Below are positions 16,320 through 23,858 of a stretch of DNA of 42,650 nucleotides, in pieces (position 1 is the first letter of the stretch; every line of letters starts with the position of its first letter). The notes below the pieces were generated by a model, which searched no databases, had not been told where the DNA came from, and saw nothing but the letters and a program-made list of their open reading frames with translations. This stretch comes from Salsipaludibacter albus (GTDB taxonomy: Bacteria > Actinomycetota > Nitriliruptoria > Nitriliruptorales > Nitriliruptoraceae), in assembly GCF_019798055.1 (NCBI RefSeq), contig NZ_JAHOPH010000032.1, forward strand, positions 1 through 42,650, written 5' to 3'. The position numbers and the translations under genes are program-made.

Positions 16320-16592
16320 ATGGCGTCCGTGCGAATCCCCACCGTCCTGCGCAAGCACACCAACGGCGAGTCCCGCCTGGCCGCCGACGGCGTGACCGTC
16401 CGCGAGGTCTTCGACCACATCGTGGCGAGCCACCCCGGGCTGGGTGACTCGCTGTTCGAGGGCCAGGACCTGCGTGGGTTCATCAACGTCTACGTCGAGG
16501 ACGAGGACATCCGCTATCTCGACGGCCTGTCGACCGCGGTCGACACCTCCGACGAGATCGCCATCATGCCCGCGGTCGCCGGCGGGGCCTGA
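16320..16592 (+). CDS. cysO: Ubiquitin-like sulfur carrier protein CysO
   Basis: A 90-aa MoaD/ThiS-fold protein. In mycobacteria CysO carries sulfur as a C-terminal thiocarboxylate, which CysM uses to make cysteine. The opening ASVRIPTVLRKHTNGE and the stretch FINVYVEDEDIRYLDGLST closely follow M. tuberculosis CysO as I recall it, and cysM is the next gene. Here the C-terminus reads AVAGGA: an extra alanine (Ala90) follows the Gly88-Gly89 pair, which normally must be C-terminal. Activation would then require proteolytic trimming, presumably by a Mec+/JAMM protease, whose gene is not in the window. The ATG at 16320 has only a weak ribosome binding site. Confidence 0.9.
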   Translation: MASVRIPTVLRKHTNGESRLAADGVTVREVFDHIVASHPGLGDSLFEGQDLRGFINVYVEDEDIRYLDGLSTAVDTSDEIAIMPAVAGGA

Positions 16593-16593
16593 G

Positions 16594-17532
16594 CTGCGCT
16601 TCCACGACATCACCCAGTCGATCGGCGGGACCCCGCTCGTCGGCCTGCCCCGGCTGTCTCCCGAGGGCTACGAGATCCACCTCAAGCTGGAGGGGGCCAA
16701 CCCCACCGGGTCGGTCAAGGACCGGGTCGCCCTGGCGATGGTCACCGATGCCGAGGAGCGTGGCCTGCTCGGCCCGGGCAGCCGGATCCTCGAACCCACG
16801 TCGGGCAACACCGGGATCGCGCTGGCCGCGATCTGCCGCTCGCGTGGCTACCACCTGACCTGTGTCATGCCGTCCAACACCTCCCAGGAGCGGCGCCAGC
16901 TGTTGACGCTGTTCGGCGCCGACATCGTCGACTCGCCCGCCCAGGAGGGCTCCAACGGATCCGTGCGCCTGGCCCAGCAGATGGCCGAGGACGACCCGGA
17001 CGTCCACATGCCGTTCCAGTACGGCAACCCCGCCAACCCACGCGCCCACTACGAGACGACGGCGCCCGAGATCATCGACGACCTGCCCGACGTGGCCGCG
17101 TTCGTGGCCGGGCTCGGCACCGGGGGGACCGTGACCGGGGCGGGGCGCCGCCTCAAGGCGCACAACCCCGACATCAAGGTCTACGCGGCCGAGCCGCAGT
17201 ACGGCGACCTGGTCTACGGGCTGCGCAACCTCGACGAGGGCTACGTGCCGGAGGTCCTCGACCCCGACGTCCTCGACTCGCGCATCAAGGTCGACTCGCG
17301 CAAGGCACTGGCGGCCACGCGTCGACTGGCCACGGTCGAGGGGATCTTCGCGGGCGTGTCCACGGGCGCGTCGCTGGCCGTGGCGATCCGCGTGTGCTCG
17401 CGGCTGCCCGTGGGGTCCAAGGTCGTCGCCCTGTCACCCGATGGTGGCTGGAAGTACCTGTCCACCGGCGCCTACGACGCCGGCGACGTCGACGAGCTGT
17501 CGAGTGATCTCGAGAACACCCTCTGGGCCTGA
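16594..17532 (+). CDS. cysM: CysO-dependent O-phosphoserine cysteine synthase CysM
   Basis: A PLP enzyme of 312 aa, if started at the CTG at 16594. It has GGTPLVGLPRLSP (11-23), the PLP lysine Lys42 in NPTGSVKDR, the PLP phosphate loop in AGLGTGGTVTGAGRR and substrate loop TSGNTGIAL. The C-terminal tail ends in NTLWA, like the active-site-closing tail of mycobacterial CysM. No in-frame ATG, GTG or TTG exists near the conserved N-terminus; the nearest is a GTG at 16474, which would add an Arg-rich, unconserved 40 residues encoded inside cysO. CTG, 1 nt after the cysO stop, aligns with the family N-terminus, so a coupled CTG start is most likely. A frameshifted CysO-CysM fusion is the alternative. 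Confidence 0.9.
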   Translation: MRFHDITQSIGGTPLVGLPRLSPEGYEIHLKLEGANPTGSVKDRVALAMVTDAEERGLLGPGSRILEPTSGNTGIALAAICRSRGYHLTCVMPSNTSQERRQLLTLFGADIVDSPAQEGSNGSVRLAQQMAEDDPDVHMPFQYGNPANPRAHYETTAPEIIDDLPDVAAFVAGLGTGGTVTGAGRRLKAHNPDIKVYAAEPQYGDLVYGLRNLDEGYVPEVLDPDVLDSRIKVDSRKALAATRRLATVEGIFAGVSTGASLAVAIRVCSRLPVGSKVVALSPDGGWKYLSTGAYDAGDVDELSSDLENTLWA

Positions 17533-17564
17533 ACGGGCCCGTCCCCCGACCACGCGAGGCCGCC

Positions 17565-18365
17565 ATGCAGGTGCAGGTGATCGGCTGCTCGGGGTCCCAG
17601 CCCGGTGGGGGACAGGCCTGCTCCGGCTACCTGGTCTCGACGTCGACGACGCGGGTGCTGGTCGACTGCGGGTTCGGGGTGGCCGCGCGCCTGACCGGCC
17701 TGCTGGACCCCGCGGACCTCGATGCGATCGTCGTGACCCATCGCCACCTGGACCACAGCATCGACCTGCTCGGCCTGTTCCGGGTCCTGTGGGCCGGCGA
17801 GGGCGTGGTGGCCGTCCACGCGGCCGCCGACGTCGACGACGCGCTCCTGCCGATGGTCCACGACCATCGCCGCGACGACTGGGAGCGGATCTTCCCCTGG
17901 ACGACGGTGTCCCCCGGGGACACCTGGACGGTCGGCGACATCGACCTCGTCGCCCACGCCAGTGACCATCGCGTGCCGACGGTGTCCCTGCGCCTGCAGG
18001 GTCCGGACGGCGCCTCGCTCGCGTACTCGTCGGACAGCGGGGGTGACGACGAGCTGGTGGCGTGTGCCCGGGACGTCGACCTGCTGCTGGCGGAGGCGAC
18101 CTGGCAGGGCCGCGACGACGAGCGCCGCGACGACGGGCACATGACCGCGACGCGGGCGGCGCGGATGGCCGTGGCCGCTGGTGCCCGGTCCCTGGTCCTG
18201 ACCCACCTGCGTCCGGAGCTGGACCCCGCGGTGTCCCGCGCCGAGGCGTCCGCCGTGTACGACGCGGTGGTGGAGGTGGCACGCGACGGGCTGGCGTTCA
18301 CCGTGGAGTCCGGCCGCGGCATCCCGGTCGCGGTCGACCCGGACCGCGAGCCGGACCCTCAGTAG
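17565..18365 (+). CDS. Metallo-beta-lactamase-fold phosphodiesterase (Rv1339-like)
   Basis: A 266-aa MBL-fold hydrolase. The metal motif HRHLDH lies near 56-61, in VVTHRHLDHSIDLLGL. Further ligands are likely in ASDHRVP, YSSDSGG and LVLTHLRPELDP. In mycobacteria the gene at this place, between cysM and rph, encodes an atypical cAMP phosphodiesterase (Rv1339). The same neighbourhood makes an orthologous cyclic-nucleotide or RNA-processing role likely. The ATG at 17565 is 32 bp after cysM, with a GAGG site 6 nt upstream, so it probably belongs to the same transcript. Its 3' end overlaps a possible small minus-strand gene by 7 bp. Confidence 0.88.
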   Translation: MQVQVIGCSGSQPGGGQACSGYLVSTSTTRVLVDCGFGVAARLTGLLDPADLDAIVVTHRHLDHSIDLLGLFRVLWAGEGVVAVHAAADVDDALLPMVHDHRRDDWERIFPWTTVSPGDTWTVGDIDLVAHASDHRVPTVSLRLQGPDGASLAYSSDSGGDDELVACARDVDLLLAEATWQGRDDERRDDGHMTATRAARMAVAAGARSLVLTHLRPELDPAVSRAEASAVYDAVVEVARDGLAFTVESGRGIPVAVDPDREPDPQ

Positions 18366-18469
18366 CGGTCCCCGACCACCTCGTCGGCCAGCGTGGACAG
18401 GGCGTGTCGGTCGGCCTGCCCCAGTCCCTGGGCGGACACGGTCAGGTCGCGGAGCGTGCGGGTGTCCAC
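18359..18469 (-). CDS. Possible small convergent gene, 36 aa
   Basis: A minus-strand frame ends at the TGA at 18359-18361 and has actinobacterial codon use in what would otherwise be a 239-bp gap. From the GTG at 18469, with AGGA 5 nt upstream, it encodes a 36-aa protein starting MDTRTLRDLTVSAQGLGQAD and ending LADEVVGDRY. An in-frame ATG at 18553 gives 64 aa but adds a Gly/Pro-rich, less convincing part. The protein looks like a small helical polypeptide. I recognise no family, and it may be chance. Confidence 0.3.
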   Translation of the reverse strand: MDTRTLRDLTVSAQGLGQADRHALSTLADEVVGDRY

Positions 18470-18604
18470 GGTCGTCCTGGGGTCGGGGGCGCTGCCGCTG
18501 GTCGGTGTACCACCATGCCCCCCGGGCCGGGCGGTGCCACGGACCCCTACCATCGGGCCGCCCGGGTCACCCTGCCCGGATCCGCGTCCCGAAGGCCAGC
18601 CCCG

Positions 18605-19294
18605 ATGACTCGTCCCGACGACCGCCCCGTGGGTGCCATGCGTCCCGTGCGGATCTCCACCGGCTTCCAGCACGCGCCGGCCGGATCCTGCCTCGTGGAG
18701 TTCGGTGGGACCCGCGTGGCCGTCTCGGCGTCGGTCGCCGAGGGGGCACCCCGCTGGAAGGCGTCCGGGGGATGGGTCACGGCCGAGTACGCGATGCTGC
18801 CCGGTTCGACGGCCCCCCGTGCCCGGCGACAGCGCTCCGGGCCGGACGGGCGCGCCAAGGAGATCGAGCGCCTGGTCGGCCGGAGCCTGCGTGCCGTCGT
18901 GGACCTGGAGGCCGTGGGCGAACGCACGGTCACGGTGGACTGCGACGTGCTCGACGCCGATGGCGGCACCCGGACCGCGGCCATCACCGGGGCCTGGGTC
19001 GCCCTGGTGGCCGCCCTGCGGACGGTCGGTGCCGAGCAGGCCGTCGTCGGCCAGGTGGCCGCCGTGTCGGTGGGGATCGTCGCCGGCCAGGAGCGCCTCG
19101 ACCTCGAGTACGTCGAGGACGTGACCGCCGACGTGGACGCCAACGTCGTGATGACGGCCGACGGGGGCCTGGTCGAGGTCCAGGCCACCGCCGAGGGCGA
19201 CGTGTTCGGTCGTGCCGCCATGGACACCCTGCTGGACCTCGCGACTGCTGGCTGTGACGAACTGTTCGCCGCGCAACGCGCGGCCCTGGGCTGA
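18605..19294 (+). CDS. rph: Ribonuclease PH
   Basis: A 229-aa phosphate-dependent 3' exoribonuclease that trims tRNA 3' ends; it works as a hexamer. Family motifs include RPDDRPVGAMRPVRIS at the N-terminus and ASVAEGAPRW. GRAKEIERLVGRSLRAVVDL holds the active-site arginines, and the phosphate-site segment is DCDVLDADGGTRTAAITGA. The ATG at 18605 has a weak ribosome binding site. It is followed after 3 bp by rdgB, as in mycobacteria. The first 15 residues are shorter than in some homologues but cover the conserved domain. Confidence 0.95.
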   Translation: MTRPDDRPVGAMRPVRISTGFQHAPAGSCLVEFGGTRVAVSASVAEGAPRWKASGGWVTAEYAMLPGSTAPRARRQRSGPDGRAKEIERLVGRSLRAVVDLEAVGERTVTVDCDVLDADGGTRTAAITGAWVALVAALRTVGAEQAVVGQVAAVSVGIVAGQERLDLEYVEDVTADVDANVVMTADGGLVEVQATAEGDVFGRAAMDTLLDLATAGCDELFAAQRAALG

Positions 19295-19297
19295 GCC

Positions 19298-19918
19298 GTG
19301 GCCGTTGCGAGCGCTCCGCCGACCCTGGTCGTCGCGACCGGCAACGCCGGCAAGCTCCGGGAACTGCGACGCCTGCTCGACGGGCTGGCGGTCGACCTCG
19401 TGGCGAGCGCCGACCTGGGGTTGCCCCGCCCGGTGGAGGACGGCGAGACGTTCGAGGCCAACGCACTGATCAAGGCGCGGGCCGCGACGGCCGCCACCGG
19501 GCACCCGTCGGTGGCCGACGACTCGGGGCTGGAGGTCGACGCCCTGGACGGGGCCCCCGGGGTGCACTCGGCCCGCTGGTCCGGCGGGGACGACCGGGAC
19601 AACAACGACCTGCTCCTGTCCCGCCTCGACGGCGTGCCGCACGAGCAGCGCACCGGTCGGTTCGTGTCCGCCGTGGCCGTCGTGGCACCGGACGGTCGTG
19701 CGTGGGTGGAGCGCGGGACGATGGAGGGGCACCTGCTCACCGAGCGGCGGGGCACCGGCGGGTTCGGCTACGACCCACTGTTCCGGGCCGAGGGCCACGA
19801 ACGCTCCAACGGTGAGCTCACGGCCGACGAGAAGGACGCGATCTCGCACCGTGGCCGTGCGCTGGAGGCGATCAGGCCCGTGCTCGTGCAGCTCCTCGCG
19901 GAGGACGGACCACGCTGA
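19298..19918 (+). CDS. rdgB: dITP/XTP pyrophosphatase RdgB (HAM1)
   Basis: A 206-aa nucleotide pool-cleaning enzyme that hydrolyses non-canonical purine triphosphates (dITP, XTP) to monophosphate and PPi. Diagnostic segments are VVATGNAGKLRELRRLL (N-terminal nucleotide loop), EDGETFEANALIKARAA, ADDSGLEVDALDGAPGVHSA (catalytic Asp) and GTGGFGYDPLF. It starts at a GTG 3 bp after rph, so it is co-translated. It ends 12 bp from the convergent methyltransferase stop. Confidence 0.96.
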   Translation: MAVASAPPTLVVATGNAGKLRELRRLLDGLAVDLVASADLGLPRPVEDGETFEANALIKARAATAATGHPSVADDSGLEVDALDGAPGVHSARWSGGDDRDNNDLLLSRLDGVPHEQRTGRFVSAVAVVAPDGRAWVERGTMEGHLLTERRGTGGFGYDPLFRAEGHERSNGELTADEKDAISHRGRALEAIRPVLVQLLAEDGPR

Positions 19919-19930
19919 CCGGGCCCGGCG

Positions 19931-20575
19931 TCAGGCCGGCTTGCGGCACAGCCCCCAGTGGTGCTCGGGGTACTCGCGGACCTGCTCGTAGCCCAGGTGG
20001 GGGAGCACCGTGTCCCAGACCAGCCGGACGGGGAAGGCCTCGACCTCGTCGTCGTCGTACTTCTGCGTGATGGACGGACGGGCGGTGTAGTACGGCGAGT
20101 TCGCGATGGCCCAGTCCATGTCGTCGAGCAGCAACAGCCCGCCGGGACGCAACAGCATGTCGACGAGCACGACCCCGAACCCGGTGAGGTCCCAGGTGTG
20201 TCCGCCGTCGAAGTAGCAGAAGTCGAACCGGGGTCCGTCCGGGTCCGCGATCAGGCGTTGCAGCTCCCAGGTGTAGGACCGCTTGGCGACCAGCGGCGTG
20301 ACCCGGTGGGACAGTTCGAGGTCGTCGAGGATGGTGTCGATGTTGGGGTCGTGGTCCCTGGCTCCGGTGCGGTCGACGGTCAGCAGGGAGCCGTCGCCAC
20401 CACGGTCCTCGAGGATCGCTGCCATGTAGGCGCTGCTCTTGCCCTGGTAGAAGCCGATCTCGAGCAGGTCGGTGGCCCCCGCCTCCAGGAGCACGTCCCG
20501 GAGGGTGCCCGCGGCTGCCTCCTGCATGTACGGCACCTCGCCGAACCGTGCCGTGACCGTCTCGAACGTGGACAT
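19931..20575 (-). CDS. Class I SAM-dependent methyltransferase
   Basis: A 214-aa methyltransferase of the Methyltransf_24 or cephalosporin-hydroxylase-like group. Motif I is DLLEIGFYQGKSSAYMAAIL (about 36-55). The acidic segment FDFCYFDGGHTWD and LLLDDMDWAIANS follow; this DDM/D motif is typical of metal-dependent or O-methyltransferases. It starts at the ATG at 20575 with only a G-rich stretch upstream. It is the last of three minus-strand genes, 47 bp after the epimerase-like gene. The substrate is unknown. Confidence 0.82.
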   Translation of the reverse strand: MSTFETVTARFGEVPYMQEAAAGTLRDVLLEAGATDLLEIGFYQGKSSAYMAAILEDRGGDGSLLTVDRTGARDHDPNIDTILDDLELSHRVTPLVAKRSYTWELQRLIADPDGPRFDFCYFDGGHTWDLTGFGVVLVDMLLRPGGLLLLDDMDWAIANSPYYTARPSITQKYDDDEVEAFPVRLVWDTVLPHLGYEQVREYPEHHWGLCRKPA

Positions 20576-20622
20576 CGGACCCCGCACCTGTTGGTTGACG
20601 GGGAGGCTAGCCCCGGGCCGGG

Positions 20623-21462
20623 TCAGGCCTCCGGTCGATCGTCCAGCATCGCGGCGTACCCGTCCCGGAACGTCGGGAACGCATGGCGGAAGCCGGTGGC
20701 CGCGAGGAGGTCCGCGGAGACGCGCTTGCCACCGGGCTCGCCTTCGCCCTCGATCGGCGGGGTCGGCAGGCCCATCCGGTCGGCCAGCCAGCCCAACACC
20801 GTGCGGTTGGTCGCCGGCTCGGTGTCCGCGACGTCGACGACGGGCGGGGGCGTGTCCATCCCGAGCAGGTGCACGATCGCGGCGGCTGCGTCGTCGCGAT
20901 GGATCCGGTTGGTCCACCGATCGGTGCTCGGTTTCTGCTCCCGGACCTTGCGCAGGAGCCGATCGCGGCCGGGTCCGTAGATCCCGGCCAGCCGCGCGAT
21001 GGTCGTGGGCCACCGAGCGCTCGCCACCAGCCGCTCAGCGCGCACCATGACCGTCCCGTTGAACCGTGAAGGAGAGGTCGATGACGTCTCGTCGACCCGT
21101 TCGCCACCCTGTTGCCCGTAGACGGCCGTGGAGGAGACGAAAACCAGGCGTTCGAGTCGAGGCTGAGCTGCCAGATCCTCACCCTGAAGTAGAGCATGAA
21201 GGTTGGCCATGGCGTGCACGTAGGTGTGCTCGTAGCCCGCCAGGTCGCGCGTGTCGGGCGTGAGCGTCACGACGCAGGCCTCGACGTCGGGGAGGGGGTC
21301 GAGGTCCCCAGGGGCGTGCAGGTCGCCGCGCAGCGGGACGAGGCCGTCGGGTGGATGGTCGACGGACTCGCGCCGGAGCCCGTGGACCCGGTGCCCCTCG
21401 GCCACCAGGGCGGGCAGGGCCGCGCGGCCGAGGTCGCCCCAGCCGGCCCAGAGGATGTCCAT
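20623..21462 (-). CDS. NAD-dependent epimerase/dehydratase-like protein (atypical SDR)
   Basis: A 279-aa extended-SDR-like protein. The N-terminal ILWAGWGDLGRAALPALVAEGH is a Rossmann motif in which the usual GxxGxxG is kept loosely as AGWGDLG. It continues with VFVSSTAVYGQQGGERVDE (catalytic Ser/Thr region), a RFNG segment where YxxxK would be, and ARLAGIYGPGRDRLL. The missing canonical YxxxK suggests an atypical group, close to those labelled YeeZ/Rossmann epimerases. The ATG at 21462 overlaps the stop of the preceding beta-lactamase-fold gene by 1 bp (TGATG), so translation is coupled. Confidence 0.85.
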   Translation of the reverse strand: MDILWAGWGDLGRAALPALVAEGHRVHGLRRESVDHPPDGLVPLRGDLHAPGDLDPLPDVEACVVTLTPDTRDLAGYEHTYVHAMANLHALLQGEDLAAQPRLERLVFVSSTAVYGQQGGERVDETSSTSPSRFNGTVMVRAERLVASARWPTTIARLAGIYGPGRDRLLRKVREQKPSTDRWTNRIHRDDAAAAIVHLLGMDTPPPVVDVADTEPATNRTVLGWLADRMGLPTPPIEGEGEPGGKRVSADLLAATGFRHAFPTFRDGYAAMLDDRPEA

Positions 21463-22319
21463 CAGCGTTGCTCCAGTACGTCGGCGAGACGTTGGTTGCA
21501 CGGTGCCCAGGCGTCGACCGCCCACGGGCCGAAGTCGCGGTCGGTGAGCACGACGGCGGCGGCGTCCAGGGCTCGGTCCACCCACAGGTACGTGCCGGAC
21601 TGGCCGAAGTGTCCGAACACGTCGGGAGACTGCTCCGGACCGGTCCAGTGCGGGGACTTCGTGCCGCGGATTTCCACGCCGAGCCCCCACGGGCAGGGCA
21701 CCTGCCGGCCGTATCCCGGCACGACTCCGTCGAGGCCGTCGAACTGCACGGTCGCCAGGTCGCGGGCCAGCCCGTCGTCGAGCAGCTCGGGTGCGAGCAG
21801 TTCGCGGCCGAGGGCCAGGAGGTCGTCGACCGTCGAGGTGGCTGCGTGGGCGGGGGAGCCGTCCAGTCGCGAGCCGTCCATCCCCAGGGGCGCGAACACC
21901 TCGTGCTCGAGGTGCTCCGCGAACGCCGTGCCGACCCGTTCCGCGACGAGTTCGCCCAGCAGGTCGAAGCCGACGTTGGAGTACACGCGGCGGGTGCCGA
22001 CGGCCACGGTTCGACCGGTCGACGTCATGGGCAGGCCGCTGGCGTGCGCGAGCAGGTGGCGGACCGTGGCCCCCTCGGGGCCGGCCGGTTCGTCGAGGTG
22101 GAGGTCGCCGTACTGCACGGCCAACAGCACACCGAGGGCCGACAACGGCTTGGTCACGCTCGCCAGGGGGAACGCGTGGTCGCCGGGGCCGACCGTCGCC
22201 AGGGTCGTGGTGGCGTCGGTCACCCCGGCCGCCACCGTGTCCACCGGCCAGGCGTCGACCTCGGCGAGGACGTCGGCGACCAGCGCCTCCCGTGTGGGGG
22301 CGCGCTCGGGATCATCCAC
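21462..22319 (-). CDS. Serine beta-lactamase-fold hydrolase (class C/esterase type)
   Basis: A 285-aa penicillin-binding/beta-lactamase family protein (PF00144 type). The SxxK nucleophile motif is SVTK, in FPLASVTKPLSALGV near residue 54. The second motif is YSN, in RVYSNVGFDLLGELV. The third, where class C enzymes have HTG/KTG, is HFGQSGT. There is no signal peptide, so it is probably cytoplasmic and an esterase or peptidase rather than a resistance enzyme. I chose the GTG at 22319 because GAGGA lies 7 nt upstream; an ATG at 22346 has none. It heads the three-gene minus-strand run. Confidence 0.85.
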   Translation of the reverse strand: MDDPERAPTREALVADVLAEVDAWPVDTVAAGVTDATTTLATVGPGDHAFPLASVTKPLSALGVLLAVQYGDLHLDEPAGPEGATVRHLLAHASGLPMTSTGRTVAVGTRRVYSNVGFDLLGELVAERVGTAFAEHLEHEVFAPLGMDGSRLDGSPAHAATSTVDDLLALGRELLAPELLDDGLARDLATVQFDGLDGVVPGYGRQVPCPWGLGVEIRGTKSPHWTGPEQSPDVFGHFGQSGTYLWVDRALDAAAVVLTDRDFGPWAVDAWAPCNQRLADVLEQR

Positions 22320-22371
22320 GTCAGGATCCTCGGGTGGGCGGAGCATCGAGGGTAGGCCCGGGCCGCGCGGG

Positions 22372-22812
22372 TCAGACCGGGGTGCCACGCTCGACGAGCC
22401 GGGACAGCACGACCAGGGACCGGGTCTGGGCGACGAACTCCTCCTGGCGGATGCGCTCGAGGGTCTGTTCGAGGTGGCGCGTGTCGCGGACCCGGACGTG
22501 CAGCAACGCGTCCGCGTCACCCGTGACCGTGTAGGCGGCGATGACCTCGGGGACCTTGGCAACGGCGGTGCGGATCCGGTCCGGCGGGATGTTGCCCCGG
22601 GCGAAGATCGAGACGAACACGTCGGTGTTCCAGCCGATGGAGGCGGGGTCGACCAGGGCCGCGAAGCCCTCGATCACCCCGTCGTCGAGCAGCCGGTCGA
22701 CGCGGCGCTTCGTTGCCGGGGCCGACAGGCCGACATGGCTGCCGACCTCGCGGAAGCTCGCACGGCCATGATTGCTCAGATACGAAACGATCTGTTCGTC
22801 GATGTCGTCCAT
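22372..22812 (-). CDS. Lrp/AsnC-family transcriptional regulator
   Basis: A 146-aa amino-acid-responsive regulator. The N-terminal helix-turn-helix, DDIDEQIVSYLSNHGRASFREVGSHVGLSAPATKRRVDRL, is followed by the beta-alpha RAM domain. The RAM domain includes AYTVTGDADALLHVRVRDTRHLEQ, where the TGDxD motif binds effector. The start is the ATG at 22812, with GGAGGAA 9 nt upstream. It is divergent from ddaH-rocD, and three similar half-sites lie between them, so control of arginine/ornithine catabolism and of itself is expected. Confidence 0.94.
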   Translation of the reverse strand: MDDIDEQIVSYLSNHGRASFREVGSHVGLSAPATKRRVDRLLDDGVIEGFAALVDPASIGWNTDVFVSIFARGNIPPDRIRTAVAKVPEVIAAYTVTGDADALLHVRVRDTRHLEQTLERIRQEEFVAQTRSLVVLSRLVERGTPV

Positions 22813-22861
22813 GCGCAACGTTCCTCCGCAGATGTGCAAAGGATAGTGGCTCGTTGCGTAT
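22811..22861. promoter_or_regulatory. Three phased Lrp-type half-sites
   Basis: ATGCGCAACG (22811-22820), ATGTGCAAAG (22832-22841) and the inverted CGTTGCGTAT (22852-22861) occur 21 and 20 bp apart, about two helical turns each. The first overlaps the lrp start codon. Such phased sites are typical of Lrp octamers that wrap DNA. Confidence 0.5.
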
Positions 22862-22928
22862 GGCTGGCGATCTATCGTGGGACATGTCAACGTCGCCTCC
22901 GACCCGGGGGCGACCGGGGGGAGTGTGC

Positions 22929-23858
22929 ATGTCCGTCGTCGTCCGCGCGCGTCCGTCCGTCGATGCCGCCTGCGCCGATGTCGCACCCCGCCGGGCGCGT
23001 GCCCGCTCCTACCTGATGTGTCCCCCCGAGCACTTCGAGGTGGCCTACGCGATCAACCCGTGGATGGACCCCGGTGTCCCGGTCGACCGCGCCCGGGCGA
23101 TGCGCCAGTGGCACGACCTGGTCGACACCCATCGGGGGCTCGGCCACCGGGTCGACCTGCTGCCGGCCGTGCCGGGCCTGCCCGACATGGTCTTCACGGC
23201 CAACGGGGCGCTGGTGGTCGACGGCCGGGCCCACGTGGCCCGCTTCGCCCATCCCGAGCGACGGGCCGAGGCCGACCACCACCTGGCGTGGCTGCGGGCC
23301 AACCTCGATCCGACTGCCCGGCAGTCGTTCGCGACCAGCGAGGCCGAGGGCGACCTGCTGGTCGTCGGGGACCTCGTGTTGGCGGGGACCGGGTTCCGCA
23401 CGGACCGCGCGACCCACGACGAGGTCGAGGCCATGTTCGGCCGGGAGGTCGTGACCCTCGAACTCGTCGATCCGAGCTACTACCACCTCGACGTGGCCCT
23501 GGCCGTGCTCGACGACGCCACGATCGCGTGGTACCCGCCCGCCTTCTCGGTGACGTCGCAGGCACTGCTCGCCGGGCGATTCCCCGAGGCGCTGGAGGTG
23601 ACGGGTGCGGACGCCGCCGTCCTGGGGTGCAACGTCGTCGGTGACGGGCGCCACGTCGTGCTCGACCACCGGGCGGAGACGCTGGCCGACGACCTGGCCG
23701 ATGCCGGGTTCGTGCCCGTGCCCGTCGAGGTCGACGAGTTCACCAAGGCAGGCGGCGGGGTCAAGTGCATGACCATGGAGCTCCGCCCCGGCATCCTGCC
23801 GTCCAGCGCCGAGCCGACGACCACCACGGACACGACGCGACCGGGAGGGCCCGCATGA
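22929..23858 (+). CDS. ddaH: Dimethylargininase / arginine-modifying amidinotransferase-fold enzyme
   Basis: A 309-aa enzyme of the guanidino-group hydrolase fold. DDAH hydrolyses methylated arginine to citrulline; related arginine hydrolases give ornithine. Catalytic residues can be placed: the substrate-binding Asp in PDMVFTANG (Asp86), His187 in YYHLDVAL, and the nucleophile Cys280 in GGGVKCMTMEL. The ATG at 22929 has GGGGGAG 5 nt upstream. It overlaps rocD by 4 bp, so product flow to ornithine is likely, and this exact pair behind an Lrp gene is known from other actinobacteria. Because the next enzyme uses ornithine, an arginine dihydrolase/ornithine-forming activity should also be considered. 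Confidence 0.85.
   Translation: MSVVVRARPSVDAACADVAPRRARARSYLMCPPEHFEVAYAINPWMDPGVPVDRARAMRQWHDLVDTHRGLGHRVDLLPAVPGLPDMVFTANGALVVDGRAHVARFAHPERRAEADHHLAWLRANLDPTARQSFATSEAEGDLLVVGDLVLAGTGFRTDRATHDEVEAMFGREVVTLELVDPSYYHLDVALAVLDDATIAWYPPAFSVTSQALLAGRFPEALEVTGADAAVLGCNVVGDGRHVVLDHRAETLADDLADAGFVPVPVEVDEFTKAGGGVKCMTMELRPGILPSSAEPTTTTDTTRPGGPA

Noticed and set aside
21462-22319. Antibiotic-resistance beta-lactamase
   Set aside because: The fold and SxxK/YSN motifs fit, but there is no signal peptide and the third motif is atypical; an esterase or peptidase role is more likely.
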